The notes beneath the pieces are model-generated. The model saw nothing but the letters and a program-made list of their open reading frames with translations. It made no database searches and had not been told where the DNA came from. Below are positions 55,991-64,000 of a stretch of 64,000 nt of DNA, piece after piece. A program made the translations under genes and the position numbers. The stretch is from NCBI GenBank assembly GCA_034406715.1, contig CP137877.1, positions 558,001 to 622,000 of the forward strand, in the 5' to 3' direction. This stretch comes from Rhodotorula mucilaginosa. Taxonomy: Eukaryota; Basidiomycota; Microbotryomycetes; Sporidiobolales; Sporidiobolaceae. Positions within the stretch are counted from its first letter, which is position 1, and every line of letters starts with the position of its first letter.

Positions 55991-56853
55991 CCCTGTACTC
56001 TTTTGTTCGGGGCTTTGTAGCTCTGCGGGGAAGGCGAGAGGCTCGCTATGGCCGGCCGTGTCGCGGATCGAGTCTTGCGTTGAAGCAAATCTGAGCACGT
56101 GAGGGGAGGCGTCGGTGCGGGGTTGAGTGACGGTTCTCGTCGCCTTCGGCGCACACGGCTCGAGGTTGAAACAATCCATCACCGTCGGCTTTCAAGAATA
56201 CTTGCCATGATCCGCTACAACTTGAAACGGGGCTTGCTTTCTCACCGCATCTGGAATCGCGCCTTCCGAACTCCGGGCGAAGCAAGTTTACTTTCTTTCC
56301 CGAGCGGGATCCCCCCTTGCCCGTGCTTTACAGTCGAGCATAAAGTTTACACAAGTCAGGCACAAACCGGGACAGCCGGATACTTCCCGCCCTTCAGCGG
56401 ACGAATGCGCGTGACAATGAGAAAGAAAGCATGCACGATGTACAGTACTTGAAGGAGTCGTGAAAGAAAAAGAAAAGAAACCCGCATGATGTGCCAGCAT
56501 GGTTTCCACGGCTTGGGTGTTCGGATCTGACAGGCAGAGGGTATAAGCCGATGTATGCTATCTCTGATTGCTCTGTACTTGCCTCACACGATTGCGAAAC
56601 GAGCGAAAAAAAAAAAAAAGGAAAGCGTCAGATGACCTTCCCAGGCACGCATCTCTTTGCACTCCTCGCCAATCACAGGCTGACTCTGTTGCGGCATGGC
56701 GGAGTATAGCTGATACAAGCGACATTAGTGTTTGCGAGGTCGCGCCGTCTCCCCCTCGCCGCGGATCGCCGTGGACCGCCGCGGCAAGTCCAGTCTTGAG
56801 AGACCTGTGTCGCGCTCGCACCTGGGAACGCATTTCTTTCTCCCACCCACTCT
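55991..56853. other. Intergenic region, CWF19 / F-box-like gene
   Basis: 863 bp between divergent genes. Contains a poly-A run at about 56607-56620 and AT-richer sequence than its surroundings. No gene supported. Confidence 0.4.
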
Positions 56854-58287
56854 ATGGTCACGCCTACCCCTGCCGGCACTGGGATGAGCAGTCCGCTAGC
56901 CATAGAGATCGAGTCCAGACAAAGCGGCGTCTCTCTCTTGAACCTCCCGGACGAAATGATCGAGTACATTGCCTCTTTCTTCCCGCCAGTTCACTGGCGT
57001 TCGCGGGAGGTGAACAGTCTACAAATGCTGGCAGCAGCAAGTGGGCGCTTGCAGAGGCTCATTCTGCCGCTCTACTGGAAGGTTCGCCGAATCTTGATTG
57101 CGCCACTGGTGTCGAGGGAACGAACGACGATTACTCGCTGACAACACTATGCCGACCCTCGCAGAGAGTCAGCAGGTTCATTGAGGATGTCCAAGGCTCC
57201 AAAAAGCTATTCAAGCAGCTCCAGCGCCATGGTCACTACGTCAAGCAATTTGAATGCGAATTCGCCGTCGAGGCCGCATCGCCTGAAATCTTCTACCGGG
57301 TCTTTGAATGCTTGAAGCTTTGCCCAAATATTCCAACATTGCAGATTGTATACAAAGACCGGACAATCTCCCCCGGACGCATGCAATCGCCTGAGCCTTT
57401 ATTCAAGTACCTCTCACAGCGACATGCCGCTCGCCTCGAAAACTTCACTTTCTCGACCAGCCTTGCTGCCTCGGGGCTAGCCCTCCCGGCTTTCTTGGAT
57501 GACTTTCCTGGCACAATGTTCTAGCCTTACAACCTTGCATCTTGCGTTGGAAGGGTTGAAGGCTGTACCAAGTGCACTTGACCTCATCGCAGCTCGGATT
57601 AGGCGACTTCCGCGCTTGCAAGATCTCTGGGTGCTGTCCACCGATTTTATCCGTCCAACGGGGGCACTGGTCTCACCCTCCCCCATCAGACATATTCATA
57701 TCGCCGACTCAGTCAGTATTGAGGGCCTCGAGTGCATCCAGCGTGAATATGGCGCGACTCTTGAGCATTTACAGGTCGGCGGTATCAGATTGCCGGATTG
57801 CGGCGAACCCGCGCTACTGTTCCCGGCACTCTGCTCTCTGCAGATCAAGTATTACTCAGCGCCGTGCGACGCCCCTCTCACATCGTGGCTCGATCCGAAG
57901 ACGCCGCTCAAAGTACTCAACCTCCGATCGATGGGCGAGAATTCGTTTTCAAGCCTACAAGAGTTTGTCCGCCTCCAACCCTTGCCAACACTCAAGCGTC
58001 TGGTTCTACAAGAGCCAGAAATCTACCTTAGCAGGAGGGACAGGACCAGCAAAGAGAACAGGGAGGCTTTGGACCGCAACGCGAAAGACGTTCTCGACCG
58101 CGTCCGGAGGAGCTGGCTTTGGGCCGAGCCTCTCGGTATTGAAGTCTTGCAAGACTGGTACCATCGGCAAATGAAGTATTACCAGCGGCTGGAGAGCAGA
58201 TCCATCAGCACATGCAACAAGGCACTCCGGGCGGACAGTGAGCGCAATGCAGAAGTGGTGGCGGACGAGGTGGCACGCGAGGCTTGA
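56854..58287 (+). pseudogene. F-box-like / LRR protein gene with probable frameshift
   Basis: Unrelated to the A-E family. Exon 1 carries LLNLPDEMIEYIASFF and MLAAASGRLQRLILPLYWK, a recognisable F-box. A phase-0 intron of about 80 bp (GTTCGC to CAG near 57167) joins to RVSRFIEDVQGSKKLFKQL. LRR-like lines follow (LENFTFSTSLAAS, SLTTLHLALEGLKAVP, LQDLWVLSTDFI, LKVLNLRSMGENSF). Near 57505-57525 the reading passes from one frame, which ends at TAG 57522-57524, to the next (LAQCSSLTTLHL); one extra base there would explain it. Could be a genuine pseudogene or a base error. The end is DEVAREA at TGA 58285-58287. Confidence 0.55.
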
Positions 58288-58700
58288 TCGAATTGCGCAC
58301 GGCGAGATGCATAGCGTCCTTGTCTTGTACATGCAAAAGATTGTGTTGTCTGGGTGACATGGTGTACCGGAGAGTCGCGTTTTTTTCGGACAAGCTGATA
58401 CCAGAATGTAGACAACACGGAGAAAGTCCATTCCACAAATGCCGGCGCGAGCCAAAACACGGAACACTAACGATCCTAATAAAGAGTAGAGCAAGTCAAA
58501 GGGAAAAGAACACAGATGAGAAAGTATCACTGGAGAGGAGAGAAAGGCACAAGACCGCCGTGAGCTTGACCTGAGCTTTCCACGGACGGCATCGGGGAGA
58601 CAAATCACAGAGGAAGGATGTCAGGAAAGACGGAGTATTGTCCTCCGCCTGACTGAGTTTGTTGGCAGGGAGGAGAGAGGCAAAACAGCGCGAGACCTGC
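58288..58700. repeat. 3' flank of GPI protein 1, homologous to 60300-60629
   Basis: Shared blocks with the flank of GPI protein 2: CAACACGGAGAAA...GTCCATTCCACA around 58425/60330 and a GAGCTTGACCTGAGCTTTCC block at 58562/60497. Shows the duplicated unit extends beyond the coding region. Confidence 0.75.
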
Positions 58701-59922
58701 TTAAAGCGCAGCGACGACGGCAGCTCCGAGAGCCATGAATGCCGCCCCGACGCCAACGGCCGCTACCGGAGCGGCACCAGAGCTCGGAGTAGTCGAAGTC
58801 GAAGCGGCGGCGGCGGATGCCGAGCTTGAAGTCGATCGGGCGGAAGAAGCCCCTGCGGACGCGCTCGAGGGAGCGCGGGCGCCGGCGGAGGCGAAAGATT
58901 CCGAGGCGGGAAGATTTCTGCCAATATCCAGCAACCGGAGGGAGAGAGAGGATTGTCAGTGACTGGTCACAGGTTATCAACCAGATGCAAGCGAGACGGA
59001 GAAAAAGAAAGGCGGAAAAAATGGGACTGACGTGCTGGTTGCGGCAGCGGCGGCGGCGCCAGTTGAATCAGACATGCTCGAAGTGTTGTCACTGATGCAT
59101 CAACCTAGCATCAGTAAGGAGCTTGACAGGAACGTGACCAGGAGGGTGAAAGCTTACCCGGTTGAAGTCGGTTGTGTCGCCGCATTGGGCTTACCGACCG
59201 AAACGACGTTGCACTGCGTTGCGCTCGGGAACGGAGCGAGTACGTCCAGCGGCAAGTCGAGATTCTTACCTGTGCCATCTGGAAGGAACCCGTAACTCTG
59301 CAGCGCCGACACATGCATAGGATTGAGTTTAGCGGGCCCGAGTATTGAGATAGCAAGTGTGGGCGAGGCAGAGCGAGGGAGAACGTGTTATGCGAAATGA
59401 AAATACTGTATCAGTACATTGTTTCACAAGTGGGACGAGGTGCAGCGCGGTCGAGTTTAGCGGCTGTTTGAGTTGAGGGATATGACCACCAAACGAAGAC
59501 CCGAGAGAAAATGCAAGCCTTACGTCGAAGGAGACGCCGGCCGCTATTTCGACAAAGAACGCAAAGATTTGCGAATCGGAGCTCGTGATATTGTCAATGA
59601 CCTGGAGGGGTCCGATCGCTTCGACGTCGGACAGGGTCGTGTTGCCCGGAGGACCTTGACCTTGCGGGAGGAGGACGAGCGTCTTTGGGCTCGCGTTGCC
59701 CGAGTCGTAGAACGTGACGGTCGTGAGCTCGCACTGGTGTATTTCAGCTGTGGTCGGGCCTCCAATATAGTCAATCAGCCTGAGCCTGGGACGGACGCAG
59801 GGCCGCAGAAAGTTTCCTTACTGACCGTGGATGAAGGCGCGCAAGGTGGCAAGCTGTGCGCATGCCGAGGGTGTGGCAGCAAGCAGAGCAGTGCAGGTAG
59901 CAATGGCAGTGGAAATGCGCAT
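58701..59922 (-). CDS. GPI-anchored secreted protein, tandem copy 1
   Basis: Start MRISTAIATCTALLAATPSA at 59922 (signal peptide), then an intron. Exon 2 holds HQCELTTVTFYDSGNASPKT and QGQGPPGNTTLSDVEAIGP, exon 3 SYGFLPDGTGKNLDLPLDVL with Cys in ATQCNVVSVGKPNA, exon 4 is short and Ala/Thr-rich. The last exon is Ser/Ala-rich and ends PVAAVGVGAAFMALGAAVVA, a GPI-attachment hydrophobic tail (stop TAA 58701-58703). A cell-wall or plasma-membrane surface role is inferred; the family is not recognised. It shares exon structure with the copy 700 bp upstream. Confidence 0.78.
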
Positions 59923-60629
59923 CTCGTCGAGCCCTGCCCCTGCTTACACTCTGCAGAGTCCACGGCAAAAGTTCGGTGACTCCGAGGAGGTCGATATCGC
60001 GGACTGACCGGGGTACCGAGCGCCGAGCGCCGAGCGCTCTGAGAGCGACCCGAGTCGTCAAACCGTAAGCAAGATCGAGTTCGGCAAAGACGACAGGGCA
60101 GCTGATAGGCGAGGGGAGTCGGAAGAAGTTCCGACGGCGCGTCCTCTCCTCTCGTTTGCCTCCTTGTTTTCGGAATTTCCGTTCTTTGCTTGTTTCTGCT
60201 TTTCGTACTATCGGGCACCCAACGACGCAGCAGATTGTTGCAGCGGAGACCCTCGTCTGATATCCTCGCTTCTTCGAAGGCCGCTGGGGCGAGTGAGGAC
60301 ACACCAAGTCAAGGTACACAACACGGAGAAACGTCCATTCCACACATGCCGGCGCCAGCGAAACACACGGAACAATAATGACCCTGATAAAAGAAGAGAG
60401 ACACGTCAAAGGGGGAACACAGATGAGAATGTACTGATGGGGGAGGCAGGGAAAGGCGAATGAAAGGAGAGAAAGGGGGAAAAAAAAGGACCGTCGTGAG
60501 CTTGACCTGAGCTTTCCACGGACGGTCTTGAGCAACAGAAGAGATGAGAAGAAGGCCAGGGGGCTGGTTGTCCTCCGCCGGACTGATTTTGTCGGGAGGG
60601 AGGGGCGAGCCAAACCGCGCAAGACTTGC
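59923..60629. other. Spacer between the GPI protein copies
   Basis: 5' flank of copy 1 and the homologous 3' flank of copy 2 (from about 60300). A GAGCGCCGAGCGC short repeat occurs at about 60019-60040. No gene supported. Confidence 0.5.
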
Positions 60630-61827
60630 TTAAAGCGCAGCGACGACGGCAGCTCCGAGAGCCATGAACGCCGCACCGACGCCAACGGCTGCTACCGGAG
60701 CGGCACCAGAGCTCGGAGTAGTCGAGCCCGAAGCGGCGGCGGCGGATGCCGAGCTCGAGGTCGATCGGGCGGAAGAAGCTGCCGAAGATGCGCTCGAGAG
60801 GGTACCGATGCTGGCGGAGGAGGCGGCGCCCGAGGCGGCGGAAGAGGCCGAGACGGGCGAGTTGCTACGGGATTTGGTAAATCAGAAGTCGTCAGTAAAC
60901 TTGGTGGGAGGGAGGGCAGCACGGAATACTAGGGCGGAGAAAAAAAAAGGGGGGAGAACTTACGTGCTGGTCGCGGCGGCGGCGGCGCGAGTTGAAGTAG
61001 TCATGCCAGCAGCAGAGTCACTGATTCCCTCATTCCGGCGTCAGTATCGGTGGACGGTAGGAACGTCCAAAACGGAGGTGGTGGAAGGCTCACCTCGTCG
61101 AAGTCGGCTGCGCCGCGTTGGCTTGACCGACCGAGGCGGGGTTGCACTGCGACGCGCCCGGCAGCGGAGTCTGGACGCTCCGCGGCAGGTTGAGGTTCTT
61201 GCCCGTGCCGTCCGGGAGGAAGCCGTAAGTCTGCGAGGGTGTGGTCGAGTGCAGGAGCGGAAGAGGGTTATCGGAGCGGAGTTTTCGGTGACAAGGGCGG
61301 TGGCGTGATGCAGGATGGAGTCGTGTCAACTCGCAGGCTCCCATCCGTAGAACAGCGTGCAGCGTTCCCCAAAATCGGGCGTTTGCTGAAAGAGAAGGGT
61401 GCCGATGCCCGATCACGGGGAGAGAACGAAAGGCCCACTCACGTCGAACGAGACGCCGGCTGCGATCTGAAGGGTGAACGGGAACGACTGCGCGTCCGGG
61501 GTGGTAATGTCGCCGATGACCTGGAGGGGTCCGATCGCCTCGACGTCGGCCAGGGTCGTGTCGCCCGAGGGCCCTTGACCCTGCGGGAGGAGGACAAGCG
61601 TCTTGGGGCTCGCGTTGCCCGAGTCGAAGAAGAAGACGGTCGTGTCCTCGCACTGGTGCAGCGAGCCTGTTGAATGCGCAGTCGGGGTTAGCCAGGGGGT
61701 GGGAGAGGGGAATGTGAAGACGACGCTGACCAGGGATGGTGCCGCGCATGGTGGCGAGCTGTGCGAACGCCGAGGGCGCGGCGGCCAGGAGGGCAGCGCA
61801 GGCAGCGATGGCGGTAGCAGTGCGCAT
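60630..61827 (-). CDS. GPI-anchored secreted protein, tandem copy 2
   Basis: Start MRTATAIAACAALLAAAPSA at 61827. Exon 2 reads HQCEDTTVFFFDSGNASPKT and QGQGPSGDTTLADVEAIGP, then GPLQVIGDITTPDAQSFPF. Exon 3 has TYGFLPDGTGKNLNLPRSVQ and CNPASVGQANAAQPT. A short Ala/Thr exon and a Ser/Ala-rich last exon follow, ending with the same hydrophobic tail as copy 1 (stop TAA at 60630-60632). All intron positions match copy 1. Copy 2 keeps Asp/Phe where copy 1 has Leu/Tyr in the HQCE block. Role unknown; divergent from HAP5. Confidence 0.78.
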
Positions 61828-62422
61828 CTTGCTCTGTGTGTAGAGTGCAGAAAGAGAAAGAAACAACCACCGAGAGCCAAGCAGCGCGTCGGAATTTCCG
61901 CGTCGAGGCGCGTCTTCCACTCGACCGCGTCTGCATTGTCCGGCTCACGCAGGCGCGCAGCGTACAGGGAAGAGCGCGAGGTACTCATGCATGAGCCGGG
62001 ATCACCACCTGGTCGCTCCGGTGCTTCTGCAACGAGGACCGGGTCTCTTTTGCCACTCGTGACCGTGACAGCGTCCGCGATGAAGCCTTTCCGCATGCAG
62101 GATGACCGCCGGATCTGGTTCCCTACAGCTTTCCTGTAACGCTCAAGAACCCAGCGCCCGCTTCAAATCACCCGAAAAGCGAGACAAGAGGGAAGCCGGT
62201 CGGATTCCTCGGCGAATTCTGCCGTCATCGGAAGGGCACGACCGTCCATAGCACGGCGAGGATCTCTGGCGGAGCAGGCATACGAGATCTGATACTAGTA
62301 TAGTAGGCCTCATCAGAACTGATCAGTATACTTGACTGTGGAAGAGTCTCATCTCTCTCTCTCGGTCGAATTGCTCGCTTCTTCCGTCCGTTCGTCGGTC
62401 TCTCACCAATAACCACTACACC
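61828..62422. promoter_or_regulatory. Divergent region GPI protein 2 / HAP5
   Basis: 595 bp between opposed start codons. A CCAAT pentamer lies at 62406-62410, 13 bp before the HAP5 start, probably in its 5' leader. No ORF supported. Confidence 0.45.
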
Positions 62423-64000
62423 ATGAGTTCAGACCCAGCAGCAGGGAAGGGGAAAGCGACCAAGCCGCAGCGGGCCACGACGGCGAGCCGGAACCGCGCC
62501 GACTCGCCGCCGCCGTACCGCTCGACCGACTCGACCTCGATCCAAGACTTGTCAGTCTCGCTCTCTCCTGTCTAAGCTAGAGGAGGGGCTGTTTACACTG
62601 CTGACCGACATTCTAAACTTTGCGTGTATGCAGCGCCAACGAGTCAGTCCTTTCCTCCGTACTCTTGCGAGCGGCCGCCCCACCTGGAGGGCGGGAGACA
62701 GGACGAGACTCTAATCCAGGTCCTTACAGGTTCTGGCAGCACGCGATGAACGTCGCAGAACACCACCCGGACGATTTCAAGCATCAGGCGCTGCCGCTCG
62801 CGAGGATCAAAAAAGTCGCAAAGATGGATCCCGAACTGCAGGTGCGGCAGGCGGAGGAATCGAAGCCTGATTGTTCGTACTGCATGGACTGACACGCACT
62901 GGCTTCTCAATCCGACACAGAACCAGATGATCTCGAGCGAAGTGACGGTCCTCTTCGAAAAAGCGTGCCAGAGTACGTTGTGTCTCTTTTCTTCTTTCCC
63001 TTCTCGCAAAAGTCTGGAAAATCTCACCACGTCACAACGCGTGAACACAGTCTTCATCCAGGAACTCACAGCTCGCGCACACCTGCGGTCGCTCGCCTCG
63101 CGGCGGAGAATGATCTCGAGGGCCGACGTCGCCGCCGCTGTTTCGCGGAGCGACATGTTTGACTTTTTGATCGTGCGTCGGCGGTGGCGGTCGACGTCGT
63201 ATCGAGGAGAGTGTATGTCGTGACTGATACGGGCTCACTGCCTCTGTACCTTCTTGTCGTTGACGCACAGGACATCGTCCCGAGACCGGAACGGAGTCCC
63301 TCCCCGATCCCGGCACAACACATCAACGACCAACAGCAAGAGATGTACTCGCAAGCAGGACCTTCATACTCCTCCGCCTACGGTGACGCGACCAACAACA
63401 ACAACAGTGGCGGCGAAACGATCGCTTCGACCTCTGCAGCTGCTGCTGCTGCCGAGCGCGACGACACGGAATATCAACACCACCCACCACCGCCACCGCC
63501 CCAGTCCAGCAGCAGGCCTACTCGGTCTTCAGCCCGTTCGAGACGGTACTCTGAGCGGGAATCGGACTTCGAGACGGACACGGGTGGAGCAGAATACCGT
63601 GGCGGTGGTGAGGCGTCCGAGATGCAGCACATGCTCGACCTCGACCTCGATCTCGAACAACCGCCGCCAGTAAATCACGGTCGGCGCGGCCAGAAACCGC
63701 TTCCTGAGAAGAAGAGGCAAAGGGTAGAGATCCCGGGGGCGGGAGGACAGCTCCTCGCACCGACCGACGAAGTAGTCTCCACCTCCTCCTCGGCCTCGAC
63801 CTCCGTACCTTCAACTTCCACCACCACCACCACTACCGCCGCTCCTTCTCTCACAATCCCCGTCTCCATTGGAGGAGGAGGAGGAGGAGGTCCACCGCAC
63901 TTCCACCCAACCGGACTCCCCAACCCCAACCTGGGTCCTCAACCCGGTTCGGCGCCCGCTCCGATCGTCGACGCCGAGACGTTGAGGCAGGCGTACGCGG
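62423..64000 (+). CDS. HAP5: CCAAT-binding factor subunit HAP5 / NF-YC (3' end outside window)
   Basis: Histone-fold subunit of the Hap2/3/5 (NF-Y) complex. Start MSSDPAAGKGKATK. Small exons join as SIQDFANEFWQHAMNVAEHH, DDFKHQALPLARIKKVAKMD, then NQMISSEVTVLFEKACQIFI and QELTARAHLRSLASRR, closing with DMFDFLIDIVPRP. This is the full NF-YC histone fold. The remainder is Ser/Gln/Pro/Gly-rich and open to the window end (PIVDAETLRQAYA). The long disordered C-terminus is typical for basidiomycete Hap5, but its end is not seen. Confidence 0.92.

Noticed and set aside
57407-57527. Possible intron that would bypass the frame change in the F-box-like/LRR gene
   Set aside because: GTACCT donor and CTAG acceptor exist and keep the frame, but the removed part looks coding (LENFTFSTSLAAS) and there is no clear branch site. 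Left as an alternative.
60664-61308. Plus-strand Ala/Glu-rich ORF over GPI protein copy 2
   Set aside because: It is the antisense of the Ser/Ala-rich C-terminal exon, and the same antisense ORF occurs over copy 1.
1-64000. Mobile elements, CRISPR arrays, rRNA
   Set aside because: No terminal repeats, transposase or reverse-transcriptase motifs, direct-repeat arrays, or rRNA-like sequence noticed on either strand. GA/CT runs and coding repeats explain the low-complexity stretches.

Overview
The window looks like a chromosome arm segment from a GC-rich basidiomycete fungus, most likely a red-yeast type (Pucciniomycotina; Rhodotorula/Sporobolomyces-like). The signs are dense gene packing, many short GT-AG introns (about 55-150 bp) with CTRAC/CTAAC-type branch sites, C/G-ending codons, and a typical fungal gene complement. 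I read 32 protein-coding loci and saw no rRNA, tRNA, CRISPR array, or transposon. This is a reading by eye; exon joins come from splice signals, frame continuity and family alignment from memory.

0-25.6 kb is a housekeeping block: a POT1-like telomere protein (5' end possibly cut by the window edge), a SUR7/PalI tetraspanner, the ROK1 DEAD-box helicase head-to-head with COX10 (haem O synthase), U1-70K (head-to-head with a PDI), the F-BAR/C1/SH3 protein BZZ1, a DUF4112 membrane protein, a manganese-type CDF transporter, and two disordered coiled-coil proteins of unknown function.

25.8-44.7 kb is the unusual part. Five paralogues (A-E) of an F-box-like family lie here with the same phase-1 intron: A and B in tandem, C on the minus strand, D (broken by a frameshift) and E in tandem. 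Two paralogous short-chain dehydrogenases sit outside C and E. Around two single-copy genes (uL30m and eIF4B) this makes a near-mirror arrangement, SDR1<-C<-uL30m<-eIF4B->D->E->SDR2. Single-copy genes between the A/B pair and this block are an NDUFA4/MLRQ-like subunit, a small membrane protein, a PC-esterase-like type II membrane protein and an HSBP1 homologue.

45-64 kb holds an FMN split-barrel (PNPOx-like) protein, a nitronate monooxygenase, a very long coiled-coil protein, the splicing factor Cwf19, an unrelated F-box-like/LRR gene with a probable frameshift, a tandem pair of GPI-anchored secreted proteins that share coding and 3' flanking sequence, and the 5' part of HAP5 (NF-YC), cut by the window end.

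Best leads: the mirrored F-box-like/SDR duplication, two non-canonical GC-AG introns (one at a position where the paralogue has GT-AG), tiny first coding exons, a long charged insert inside ROK1, and the tandem GPI protein duplication.
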